From: Salipaludibacillus neizhouensis
Lineage (GTDB): Bacteria; Bacillota; Bacilli; Bacillales; Salisediminibacteriaceae
Direction of reading: 5' to 3'
Length of the DNA: 64,000 nucleotides
Assembly: GCF_002886185.1 (NCBI RefSeq)
Contig: NZ_KZ614146.1
Location: 1,906,930 to 1,970,929, forward strand
The notes below the pieces were generated by a model that saw only the letters and a list, made by a program, of their open reading frames with translations, made no database searches and was not told the origin of the DNA. The position numbers and the translations under genes are program-made. This document shows positions 1 through 8,029 of the stretch, in pieces; within the stretch, counting starts at the first letter, position 1, and the number at the start of each line of letters is the position of its first letter.

Positions 1-2
1 AT

Positions 3-386
3 ATGCTTGGTTTCTTTACAATGAAGTGGACAGTGAAGCTATGGAAACATCAAGAGTCAGGAGGAAACAAGGGACAAAGAAAAGGGAACTGGGGCGCATT
101 TATGCTCGGTTTTAGTTTTTCACTTGGGTTTTGCCCGACAATGTTCATTTTGTTTTTTGTGTTACTCATGCCAGTTACTTTTTCAACTCACTATGGAGTG
201 ATATTGCCAGGTGTTTTTGCGATAGGCACTGCAATTCCGCTCTTCATAGTAATTTTTGTGATTTGGTTTCTGGGAGCTGGAGGTTCCATATTAAAAAAAG
301 GGAGAAGGATAGGACGAGTGGTACAAAGTATTGCAGGGGGAGTCATGATCGTAATTGGTATATTAGACATTATGACGTTTTGGTAA
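3..386 (+). CDS. DsbD/CcdA-like membrane protein, 5' end outside window
   Basis: This is the C-terminal part of a polytopic membrane protein. The frame is open to the window edge, so the ATG at position 3 is probably internal. At least three hydrophobic segments are visible, at about residues 33-60, 66-90 and 108-126. The segment 'SLGFCPTMF' resembles the second half of DsbD/CcdA or UreH-like transmembrane domains, which carry a conserved Cys-Pro. Those families move electrons or metals across the membrane. The copper-type genes downstream suggest a thiol or copper role, which is inference. The CopC-CopD gene begins about 80 bases downstream on the same strand. Confidence 0.55.
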   Translation: MLGFFTMKWTVKLWKHQESGGNKGQRKGNWGAFMLGFSFSLGFCPTMFILFFVLLMPVTFSTHYGVILPGVFAIGTAIPLFIVIFVIWFLGAGGSILKKGRRIGRVVQSIAGGVMIVIGILDIMTFW

Positions 387-468
387 TTCATGGTGACCAA
401 AAGTTATACAAACCCTATCATATAAATCTTTGTTCTACCTACTCTATAAAACTAGGAAGTGCTTAAAA

Positions 469-2376
469 GTGAGAAAAACGAATTATTTCAAGGGAATATG
501 GATGATTTTAGCTTTATTTTTTTCTGTCTCATTCATTACTACAGAAGTTGAGGCCCATTCAGATATTGAAGAAATCAAACCAGATGTTATGTCAATGTTA
601 GAGGATATTCCTGATAAAATTGAAATCAGTTTTGGAGTACCTATTAACCTATATACTGATTCTATTCAATTGAAAGATTCACAAGGAACTTCTATTAAAA
701 TAGAAGAACCCACTTTAGAAAATAATAATAAAAATGTGTTTGTACCCATACCCGATGATTTGTCACCTGGTACATATACTGTTTTTATAAATGTTGTCGC
801 CATAGATGGCCATGAATTAAATGAACAATTCACATTTGAAATATCACAGTCGATAGAAGAAAAAGAAAAAGTTCAAATTGAAACTGAAAATCATCTACAA
901 TTTGAAAAAACAATTCCTCATGATGGGGCATTAATCAAAAAAAGACCGGAGAAAATTGAAATATGGTTTACAGGTGAAATTGAAAATGACAGTGACGTCT
1001 TATTTGGTTTATTTAACGACAAAATGAACCCAATAGACATTAAAAAGGAATATATTAATCCTGAAAATCCACGAAGTTATATTATTGAGCTTAATGAACA
1101 GTTAGAAAGTGGAACATATCAAGCAAACTGGTATACACAAGGGAAAAATGGGGGAGATAGTGGGATATTTTATTTTGCCGTTAATGAAGTAACATCCATT
1201 GTTAACTCAAAAGTTCCTATTGATAATGTAGATAATAATATTGGATTCAATAAAACAGCTAAATGGCTATCGTACGTTGGAGTTTTTGTGCTATTTGGAG
1301 TGATGTTTTTCCAGCTGTTTATATCAAAAGGAGCAGAATATCTCCAAAGATGGAACATAATGGTACGTCTGTTTTATATAACAGCATTAATAGGGTTTAT
1401 TTTATTACTAGTATTACGATTTAGAGAGTTGGAAAGTGTACCTTTTAATGAACTTTTGACCTTCCAGTTCATGTGGTTAACTTTCGCTCAATTCATTCTT
1501 CTAGTAACTGCTTATTGGATTAAGCGCATAAAATATCGTTTAATAGTTATTAGTTCAGTTATTGTATTATGGTCTGTTTCAGGACATTCCTCATTATCTG
1601 GTCATGGTGGCCTTTACGCTATCTTTTTCGATCTAATACATGTTTTCGCATCAGCTATCTGGATTGGTGGGCTTTTTGCTTTATTAATTATGATACCTAA
1701 AGATAATCCAATCGTATGGTTAAAAAAATATGGGAAACTTTATTCTGAGTTTGCTTTTTTAAGTATTATCTCCCTTTCTTTATCCGGGCTAGGAATGATT
1801 ATACTATACCTTCCCTCCTTTAGTTTAGAAAGTCTTATGGTTAGTAATTGGGGGAATTACTTGTTATTAAAAATAATTCTTTTTGTAATTATTCTTTTGA
1901 TTGGTTTACTGCAAAGGTACTTCCTGCACTCAAAAAAACAGCTTACTTCTAGTTTTTTATTGAGAACTAAAACAGAAATAATTATTGGTGTTATTATTAT
2001 TTTTTTAGCCGCTTCTTTAATGAGCTCTTCACCAAGAACTGCAGAGCAAGGCATTTATCCAAGCCAATTAGTTTCTGATCATGATGTCAGTGTTACAGTA
2101 GACATCACCCCTTTTAAAGTCGGATACGGTGATATGGTATTAGAATTTGATACGGAACAATCCATTGAAAGTGTAGATATTGTATTAACTATGCCACCTG
2201 ATTATGAAAGGGAGCAACGAGCATTTAATTTAGGGGATGGGAGGTTTCAAGTTACTGGAGCACTTTTGCACGCTCCTGGCACAATGAATCTTAATATTTC
2301 AGTAAAAACCTCCAGAGGTGACATAGTTGAAATCCCTTATATTATTCAAGTACCGGGAGAAACAATGGGTAATTGA
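469..2376 (+). CDS. CopC-CopC-CopD copper protein
   Basis: A secreted and membrane copper protein of about 635 residues. I chose GTG 469 over the longer TTG 430 because AGGAAG lies about 10 bases upstream and a signal peptide follows directly. Order: signal peptide ending 'VEA', a first CopC domain, a second CopC-like domain, about eight membrane helices (CopD), and a C-terminal beta-rich domain resembling YtkA. The mature first domain would begin with His and keeps an Asp-x-His pair ('IDGHE'), the copper-binding 'histidine brace' of CopC. The second domain lacks that pair ('GKNGGDSG'). B. subtilis YcnJ is a shorter relative with one CopC domain that is linked to copper uptake. The direction of transport here is not shown. 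Confidence 0.85.
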   Translation: MRKTNYFKGIWMILALFFSVSFITTEVEAHSDIEEIKPDVMSMLEDIPDKIEISFGVPINLYTDSIQLKDSQGTSIKIEEPTLENNNKNVFVPIPDDLSPGTYTVFINVVAIDGHELNEQFTFEISQSIEEKEKVQIETENHLQFEKTIPHDGALIKKRPEKIEIWFTGEIENDSDVLFGLFNDKMNPIDIKKEYINPENPRSYIIELNEQLESGTYQANWYTQGKNGGDSGIFYFAVNEVTSIVNSKVPIDNVDNNIGFNKTAKWLSYVGVFVLFGVMFFQLFISKGAEYLQRWNIMVRLFYITALIGFILLLVLRFRELESVPFNELLTFQFMWLTFAQFILLVTAYWIKRIKYRLIVISSVIVLWSVSGHSSLSGHGGLYAIFFDLIHVFASAIWIGGLFALLIMIPKDNPIVWLKKYGKLYSEFAFLSIISLSLSGLGMIILYLPSFSLESLMVSNWGNYLLLKIILFVIILLIGLLQRYFLHSKKQLTSSFLLRTKTEIIIGVIIIFLAASLMSSSPRTAEQGIYPSQLVSDHDVSVTVDITPFKVGYGDMVLEFDTEQSIESVDIVLTMPPDYEREQRAFNLGDGRFQVTGALLHAPGTMNLNISVKTSRGDIVEIPYIIQVPGETMGN

Positions 2377-2506
2377 TCTTATTGGGGCAATGAAGAATAT
2401 TTTGTGAGGATTTGATGGTGCAATATACAGTCTTTCAATAAAGAATAATCATTAAATGAATGAAACAGAAAATAAATACAAATACGGGATAAGTAAGGTG
2501 AACAGC

Positions 2507-3412
2507 ATGAATTCTATCGATATAGTAAACTGGGTAAATATCATTTTTACTATCCTAGCAGCTTTTATTACCTTAACAATTTGGTTTACACTTATTTACT
2601 CAGGGATTCGTCGTAACAATTATAAATGGACATTTAGATCCTTTACTGTACTTAATATGTTTTTTGCATGGATGCTAATAATTCTCATCCAAAACTGGCT
2701 TTCCAATCACTTTAATAACGATTTGTTTAATATAACATACAAAATTGGTTTCGTACTTTTACCACTAACTCTTATTGCTTTGTGGCGAGTGGTTTTCATG
2801 GCTACAGGCGATTATCTACGTTCCGTTCTTAAAAGAAAGTATTACCGAAATATATTTATATTAGTTATTTTTATTTACAGTATTGTTTATACATTCACCT
2901 CTGGTATGGTTACGGTCACTAGTTCTTCTGAGGATCTTGTACCACTTGAAAGGTATATTGAAATTACTCAAACCTATGGTCCGTTATCCCCTTGGCCAAG
3001 TATCGAATTTTGGTTCCCAACTGTCAATCTGTTCGGAACCATCTCACTTGCAGCTGTTCTTATGATGGTTACAATAACATCCATGTTTAGTATTACTATT
3101 ATCTTGATGGTTTACTACTGGAAGTTGAGAAAGAGGTTAAGCATGAAAACAGCAACCTCTACGGTTGGATCCGGTGTTTTTGCAACACTAACTTCCTTTG
3201 CTTGCTGTACATTTCCAGTTATTTACCCAATCCTCATCTTATTTTTTGGTTCGGCTACTGCAGAACCACTTTTACGCTTAATCACTAACGAATCGGGTTT
3301 GTTTATTAACGTCATGCAAATGGCCGTTCTATCCTTAATGGTTTTTTGCGTTATCTATACTGGAAATCGCATAAATTTGGAAGTGGCAAATCAGAGAATA
3401 CCACCGAAGTGA
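2507..3412 (+). CDS. six-helix membrane protein with Cys-Cys pair, unknown function
   Basis: I do not recognise this protein. It has about 301 residues and six or seven hydrophobic helices. ATG 2507 is preferred to ATG 2456 because AAGGTG lies six bases upstream and the first helix follows at once. An external loop at about residues 132-165 is rich in Ser, Thr, Trp and Pro. The penultimate region contains 'FACCTFPV', with adjacent cysteines at residues 233-234 at the start of a helix. Such a pair could bind a soft metal, as in MerT-type transporters. It lies 130 bases after the CopC-CopD gene in the same direction, so a copper-related role is plausible but unproven. Confidence 0.6.
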   Translation: MNSIDIVNWVNIIFTILAAFITLTIWFTLIYSGIRRNNYKWTFRSFTVLNMFFAWMLIILIQNWLSNHFNNDLFNITYKIGFVLLPLTLIALWRVVFMATGDYLRSVLKRKYYRNIFILVIFIYSIVYTFTSGMVTVTSSSEDLVPLERYIEITQTYGPLSPWPSIEFWFPTVNLFGTISLAAVLMMVTITSMFSITIILMVYYWKLRKRLSMKTATSTVGSGVFATLTSFACCTFPVIYPILILFFGSATAEPLLRLITNESGLFINVMQMAVLSLMVFCVIYTGNRINLEVANQRIPPK

Positions 3413-3570
3413 ATAACGTAGACTTGTGAAAATGCTATAAATCCACATTTATTTGAATACTTATAAGTCAATGGATGAGGAAAAAAAGATCGAACCGCTA
3501 ACCTTTTAAAACTTTGATACGAGGTCATGCTCTTTTTAACAAGTATAATAAAAACATAATGTTTTCATTC

Positions 3571-3602
3571 ATCACAGTTTTATCACATCTATGGAGTATA
3601 TT
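3571..3602 (+). promoter_or_regulatory. direct-repeat activator site and -10 of Met-rich peptide gene
   Basis: ATCACA occurs at 3571-3576 and again at 3582-3587, an 11-bp period typical of OmpR/PhoB-family regulators. A -10-like TATATT lies at 3597-3602. No good -35 is present, which fits activator dependence. The same arrangement with identical spacing precedes the response regulator gene at 4633. Confidence 0.6.
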
Positions 3603-3631
3603 GATAGATAACTGAAAGGAGGAAATACAAA

Positions 3632-3847
3632 ATGCTTAATAAAAAGTTAATGTTACTCATGTCATTTGTTCTCGCAGCTTTCTTGGTTATCGGAGGTACA
3701 GCTTTTGCTTCACCGATTGAAGGGAATGGAATGATGAACATGATTAATGGAAACGGGATGTCTAATATGATGGAAGCTATGAACTCTCCTCAAGGACAAG
3801 AAATGATAGATGGCTGTCAAGATTTTATGTCCTCCTATGATGACTAA
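3632..3847 (+). CDS. secreted Met-rich small protein
   Basis: A 71-residue protein with a strong ribosome binding site (GGAGG about 10 bases before ATG). A signal peptide (residues 1 to about 26, ending 'AFA') is followed by a mature part of about 45 residues with nine Met and one Cys, including 'GMMNMINGNGM'. Met-rich secreted peptides often bind Cu(I). Its neighbours and the promoter element shared with the two-component system support a copper sequestration or delivery role, but that is inference. The gene stands alone: it has its own promoter element and is followed by a terminator at 3886-3923. Confidence 0.7.
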   Translation: MLNKKLMLLMSFVLAAFLVIGGTAFASPIEGNGMMNMINGNGMSNMMEAMNSPQGQEMIDGCQDFMSSYDD

Positions 3848-3885
3848 GGCATTACCTAAGAATAAAATTTTCATGATATGTAGAG

Positions 3886-3923
3886 AAGAGGAAGGCTAAC
3901 ATTAAAAGGTCTTCCTCTTTTTA
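3886..3923 (+). terminator. rho-independent terminator of Met-rich peptide gene
   Basis: A perfect 9-bp stem (AAGAGGAAG at 3886-3894 with CTTCCTCTT at 3911-3919) is followed by T residues on the + strand. Confidence 0.8.
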
Positions 3924-4560
3924 TTAAAGGAATCTTATATCTACAGTTAATCTGAATAATAAAGATTTTAACTATAGGTAGGCCACTAATGGAAGAATAG
4001 GTACTAATGTTGGATAAGTCTTGTGATTATAAAGAAATTCAGAAGATAAATGATCTTATAAAACTTTGTTATACAGAATAATACTTTAATATCCTCATAA
4101 ACTAGAAGGGGTACAGCCAAAAAGGCTGCCTCGATTAATTAACCTTTCCTCCCTAAACACGCCTTCTATGGTTGCCCCTCCTATTTCAGATTAGCTCAAT
4201 ACTGGCTATCATTTCACGAATCCGTTTAAAATATATTGATCATTTCTTCTTACATTTCTGCTGGGTTGAGCATCTACACCATCTGTATTTCGGAGAACTA
4301 CCCAGCCTCACGACAATGCGAAAGATAATGTCATGGTTTATCTGTCATTGGAAGTTGGAGAATGTTAAGTTTATGATAAATTAAAACAGGAAGAGGGAAA
4401 GGTTCCATGATCTATATTGATCCTTCCCCTCTAAAATCCTTCTATCTATCGTAATTTTAATGTTAAAAATAAGACAGTTTTGGATCATTGTAGATATTTC
4501 ATTGAAAAAAGGACTATTTTCAGTCTGAAAACTGTTTTAGTTGCAAAATAAATTAAAATA
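3924..4560. other. gene-free stretch with weak hairpins
   Basis: No convincing gene. A short CAGCC-AAAAA-GGCTG hairpin lies near 4114-4128, and a longer imperfect hairpin at about 4391-4434 (GAGGGAAAGG with CCTTCCCCTC) could act as a terminator. An open frame at 4172-4384 has no ribosome binding site and unlikely composition. The region may be a decayed gene, but I cannot name it. Confidence 0.4.
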
Positions 4561-4592
4561 ATCACAGTTTCATCAAATTTGTTTTGTATAGT
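4561..4592 (+). promoter_or_regulatory. direct-repeat activator site and -10 of two-component operon
   Basis: ATCACA at 4561-4566 and ATCAAA at 4572-4577 have an 11-bp period. A -10-like TATAGT lies at 4587-4592. The distance from the repeat start to the -10 is 26 bases, the same as upstream of the Met-rich peptide gene. This suggests autoregulation by the response regulator that follows. Confidence 0.6.
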
Positions 4593-4632
4593 TAGAAGTA
4601 CATACTAATAAATAAATAATGAGGGATGAAAT

Positions 4633-5331
4633 ATGAGGAAATCTTTAGTACTAGTAGTTGATGATGAATGGAATATGAGAAACCTTTTACGTGTTTATCT
4701 TACTAAGGGTAACTTTGATGTAATCGAGGCCAAGGATGGTCATGAGGCATTGTCAACCATACAACACCAAAATATTGACTTGATTATTTTAGATATAATG
4801 ATGCCAGGAATGGACGGATGGGAAGTTTGTGCCCATATACGACAAACCAGCCGAACGCCTATTTTGATGTTAACAGCTCGAACTGAAACGAAAGATAAAG
4901 TGCAAGGATTAACTATGGGGGCGGATGACTATTTAGTCAAACCGTTCGAACCAGAAGAAATGATGGCGCGTGTAAAGGCGCTACTTAGAAGATCAGAGGG
5001 AACTAGTTCAAATTCGACCATCCTCACCATTCAGGATATGAAAATTGATCCTGAAAAGAGAAAAGCTTATATTCATGATCAACCATTCGAATTAACGCCC
5101 AAGGAATTTGATTTGCTATGTGTACTAATCAATCATCCTGGACGGGTCTTTAGCCGCGAAGTGTTACTGGATCAAATCTGGGGAAATGATTATTTCGGAG
5201 ATTTAAGAACAGTTGATACCCATGTCAAGAATGTCCGCGAAAAAGTTCGCAAAGCTGGTTTAACTTACAGTCCCATCCAAACAGTTTGGGGAGTGGGTTA
5301 TAAATCGAAGGATCTTGAGGAGAGAAAATGA
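4633..5331 (+). CDS. OmpR-family response regulator
   Basis: A cytoplasmic transcription factor of 232 residues. The receiver domain (about 1-118) has the acidic pair D10-D11, phospho-acceptor D54 in 'ILDIMMPGMDG', T81 and K103 ('VKPFEP'). A winged-helix DNA-binding domain follows (about 130-228), ending in the typical 'TVWGVGYK'. GAGGGATGA lies just before ATG 4633. The gene overlaps the sensor kinase by four bases (ATGA), so the two are translationally coupled. Likely targets are the direct repeats upstream of its own gene and of the Met-rich peptide gene. Confidence 0.9.
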   Translation: MRKSLVLVVDDEWNMRNLLRVYLTKGNFDVIEAKDGHEALSTIQHQNIDLIILDIMMPGMDGWEVCAHIRQTSRTPILMLTARTETKDKVQGLTMGADDYLVKPFEPEEMMARVKALLRRSEGTSSNSTILTIQDMKIDPEKRKAYIHDQPFELTPKEFDLLCVLINHPGRVFSREVLLDQIWGNDYFGDLRTVDTHVKNVREKVRKAGLTYSPIQTVWGVGYKSKDLEERK

Positions 5332-6752
5332 AAGTAAATCGAATTGCCATTAAATTAGGATCCACCATCACATTACTGCTGCTTGTCGTTTTACTTCCTT
5401 TAGGGTTTGTCATTGATCAGATATTTTCAGGTTTTTATTACGGTCAAGTTCAGGAAGACATTGATCAACAATCTTCCCATTATGCTACTGCTTTAGCCGA
5501 CCCCGAAAATGGGATGATGGTGCAGATGATAGAGATGATGGCCGAATTATCACAAGTGAAACTCTATATTGTGGATACTGAAGGCGAGATTATCGCCAAT
5601 TCAAGTGTTCCAGGATTATCTAAGGGATCTTTCATACCTGAAGAGGAAATGAACACTTTGTCTAGTGGTAACACCATTAAAAAAGAATATGAAGCTCGAA
5701 CAATGGGGAGTCGTTTTCTCGTCTCCGGTCAACCGATTCATGATGGGGATACTTTTTATGGTGGAGTCTATGTTTTATCAGCGGTAGACAGCATTTATGA
5801 ATCCATACAAAAGGTCAGACAAATGTTGGTTTTGTCTAGCATCGGAACTTTCTTTCTTGCGCTTGGATTTACTGTGGTTTTGTCTAGAAAACTCTCTAAA
5901 CCAATGGTACAAATGGAACAGGCCACTCGTAAAATTGCAAAGGGAGATTTAGATGCACGGGTGAAGGTTGTAACAGGTGATGAAACTGGTTCTTTGGCTC
6001 AGGCCATCAATGATTTAGCCGCTGATTTGAAGGTATATCGAGATACAAGAAGAGAGTTCCTCGCTAATATTTCTCATGAATTGAGAACCCCGATGACTTA
6101 TTTAGAGGGGTATACAAAAATCTTAAAAGAGAACTTGTATCAGAGTGAAGCAGAGAAAGAGCAATATTTAGATATTATCCAACAGGAATCAGTGCGACTA
6201 AACCATCTCATTAATGATTTGTTTGAACTATCTAAAATGGAAGAGGGAAAGTTCAGCCTGAATCAGGAGTGGATTGACCTCAGGGAAGTGGTGGAGAACA
6301 TTCATCACAAGGTTTCGTTAAAAGCAAAGGAAAAAGGAGTAATTTTTGCCTTTACTATTGAAGAAGATGTATCGTTGGTTTTTGGTGACGGTCTTCGAAT
6401 GGAGCAAATTTTCAGCAACTTATTAGATAATGCCATTCGATATACAGACCAAGGGATAATTAGTTTAAATATAAAAAGTTTACAACCTTACGAGATCTTA
6501 ATCGAGATTATAGACACGGGGAATGGAATCCCTAAAGAAGATCTTTCTTACATTTTCGAACGTTTTTACCGTGTGGAAAAATCTAGATCACGGGAGCATG
6601 GAGGTACCGGATTAGGACTGGCTATTGTAAAACAGTTGGTAGAAATTCAAGGGGGGACCATTCAAGTATTTAGTGAATTAGGGAAAGGAACCAGGTTTGA
6701 AATCAGGTTCCCTGTAACCTCAAAGAAAGGAAATGGGGGAGAAGAATTATGA
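5328..6752 (+). CDS. membrane sensor histidine kinase with Met-rich sensor loop
   Basis: A 474-residue kinase partner of the preceding regulator. TM1 is at about residues 9-31, followed by an extracytoplasmic sensor domain at about 32-164, TM2 at about 165-186 and HAMP at about 187-240. The H-box has His250 in 'NISHELRTP', the N-box is 'NLLDNAIRYT', and G-boxes 'DTGNGIP' and 'GGTGLGLAI' follow. The sensor domain has five Met within nine residues (63, 64, 67, 70, 71), a pattern expected of Cu(I) coordination. Copper sensing is therefore a reasonable hypothesis supported by context. The gene overlaps the next small one by four bases. Confidence 0.9.
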   Translation: MKVNRIAIKLGSTITLLLLVVLLPLGFVIDQIFSGFYYGQVQEDIDQQSSHYATALADPENGMMVQMIEMMAELSQVKLYIVDTEGEIIANSSVPGLSKGSFIPEEEMNTLSSGNTIKKEYEARTMGSRFLVSGQPIHDGDTFYGGVYVLSAVDSIYESIQKVRQMLVLSSIGTFFLALGFTVVLSRKLSKPMVQMEQATRKIAKGDLDARVKVVTGDETGSLAQAINDLAADLKVYRDTRREFLANISHELRTPMTYLEGYTKILKENLYQSEAEKEQYLDIIQQESVRLNHLINDLFELSKMEEGKFSLNQEWIDLREVVENIHHKVSLKAKEKGVIFAFTIEEDVSLVFGDGLRMEQIFSNLLDNAIRYTDQGIISLNIKSLQPYEILIEIIDTGNGIPKEDLSYIFERFYRVEKSRSREHGGTGLGLAIVKQLVEIQGGTIQVFSELGKGTRFEIRFPVTSKKGNGGEEL

Positions 6753-6955
6753 AAAGGATAGAATGGATTTTGGCGATATCATTGGTGGTGATTGGTCTGT
6801 CTTGCTTGACAATGTCTGCCAACTGGCTTGTGACACCCGATTCAATGAGACCTTATTTAAATACATTATTTCTCATTTGCTTCTGGGCATGTGTTCCAAT
6901 TATTGTCGCAACCTTGCTGTACTTAATCTTTAGGAAGAAAAAAGGTGATTCATAA
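6749..6955 (+). CDS. small two-helix membrane protein in kinase operon
   Basis: A 68-residue protein whose ATG overlaps the kinase stop (ATGA), making it the third gene of the two-component operon. Two hydrophobic helices (about residues 6-26 and 40-62) are joined by a short loop and followed by a basic tail 'FRKKKGD'. I do not recognise a family. Its place suggests an accessory or modulator of the sensor kinase, which is inference. GGGGGAGAAG before the start is a good ribosome binding site. Confidence 0.6.
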   Translation: MKRIEWILAISLVVIGLSCLTMSANWLVTPDSMRPYLNTLFLICFWACVPIIVATLLYLIFRKKKGDS

Positions 6956-7022
6956 ATATATTCCTAAGATGCACGGTATAACACGGACTAATGATAACAG
7001 ATTATTGAGGGGATGAATTTAT

Positions 7023-7256
7023 ATGATGAACATGATGAATGGGTCCATGATCTTAATGATGATTTTCTGCATTTTGGTCATAGGATTGGTGATTTACGGT
7101 GTATTTTCATTGCTATTTAAAGGTATTGAAAAGAAAAAAGAACCCATGCACCACGACGATAATTCAGCTTTTCAGATGTTAAAGGAAAGGTATGCAAGAG
7201 GGGAAATCAGTGAGAAAGAGTTTGAACTGAAAAAAGCAATACTTAAAGAGAAATAA
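7023..7256 (+). CDS. SHOCT-domain small membrane protein with Met-rich N-terminus
   Basis: A 77-residue protein. The N-terminus 'MMNMMNGSM' is Met-rich and resembles the mature secreted peptide encoded at 3632. One membrane helix spans about residues 9-32. The C-terminal 30 residues match the SHOCT pattern ('LKERYARGEISEKEFELKK'), a short motif found at the end of many membrane proteins and thought to mediate oligomerisation. GAGGGG lies upstream. It follows the two-component operon by 67 bases and is probably part of the same copper-like module. Confidence 0.7.
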   Translation: MMNMMNGSMILMMIFCILVIGLVIYGVFSLLFKGIEKKKEPMHHDDNSAFQMLKERYARGEISEKEFELKKAILKEK

Positions 7257-7440
7257 TCGTTGAAAAAGATACAAGTAGCCAGAAATTTGGTAATGGTGAC
7301 AGATGAAATTGCCATGGATTGTGAATATTAGAAAGTAGTAAATAGGCGAAAAAATCTTGTGGTACCAATACTTTGGAAAAGAGCTTGCTCAGTTTTCAGG
7401 GATAAGGTATGGATCAGCAAAAAAGGTTAAGTTAAACAAA

Positions 7441-7478
7441 CAAAAAAAGGAACCTAAAATAACGTTTTAGGCTCCTAA
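7441..7478 (-). terminator. terminator of YjcZ-type gene
   Basis: On the minus strand a long stem (AGGAGCCTAAAA pairing with TTTTAGGTTCCT) is followed by a run of seven T residues, just past the stop of the small gene at 7486. Confidence 0.8.
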
Positions 7479-7485
7479 ATATTTT

Positions 7486-7605
7486 TTAATAAGCTCCATA
7501 CCCGCCATAACTAGCACCGATAATTATTAGGAGAATAAAAAGTACCACTAATAATGCAAATCCTCCACCGTGACCATATCCTGCTCCTGCTACTGCACCA
7601 CTCAT
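7486..7605 (-). CDS. YjcZ-family sporulation peptide
   Basis: A 39-residue reading frame. The N-terminal part is Gly-rich ('[13 protein letters not shown]'), followed by one hydrophobic helix and a 'GGYGAY' end. This is the standard layout of YjcZ/YhcZ-type small proteins, which are widespread in spore formers and associated with sporulation. AAAGGAG lies about nine bases before the ATG, and a strong terminator follows the stop. The gene stands alone and faces the copper-like module. The exact role is unknown even for the family. Confidence 0.85.
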   Translation of the reverse strand: MSGAVAGAGYGHGGGFALLVVLFILLIIIGASYGGYGAY

Positions 7606-8029
7606 TTGAACAACTCCTTTTATTTTTTTTAGTGAAAATACCTTACAGTTACAAGATATGTTGATAAGAACCTTCTTGCTTGGATTTATACCTAAAAAAT
7701 ACTTGTGTAGGTTCCGTTGGTAAAATAAGCGATTCCAGGGTCTGTTGAGTTGTATTGGTTTGGTAAGAGCAAACCTTCAGTATATGGAGACGAAATGTTA
7801 GTTGGCTATACATATAAGCCGTTTGTGCATAGAATATTTTTGCATTTTCAACATCGCGATGCCCAGTTACAATATTATTTAATAAATTTTAAGATAGAAA
7901 GCAATTGGCCAATTTAGTGTGCTAATATTGGTATAGTTTGTGAAAAATATACTTAAACTAAAGTGCAGTTAGTAGAAGAAGAGAATCTTTAAACAAAGAT
8001 TTTTCTAGATGGCAATGGAGGAAGCAAGG
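7606..8029. other. gene-free stretch, possible decayed minus-strand gene
   Basis: No intact gene. On the minus strand, between about 7870 and 7690, stop-free strings in two frames look protein-like (for example 'IVTGHRDVENAKIF', then in another frame '[14 protein letters not shown]' before a stop). This may be a frameshifted remnant, but I cannot assign a family. Confidence 0.25.

Noticed and set aside
131-466. Second frame over the first gene
   Set aside because: It is a shadow of the membrane protein and of the CopC-CopD upstream region.
4172-4384. 70-residue frame
   Set aside because: It has no ribosome binding site, unlikely residue composition and no recognisable similarity.
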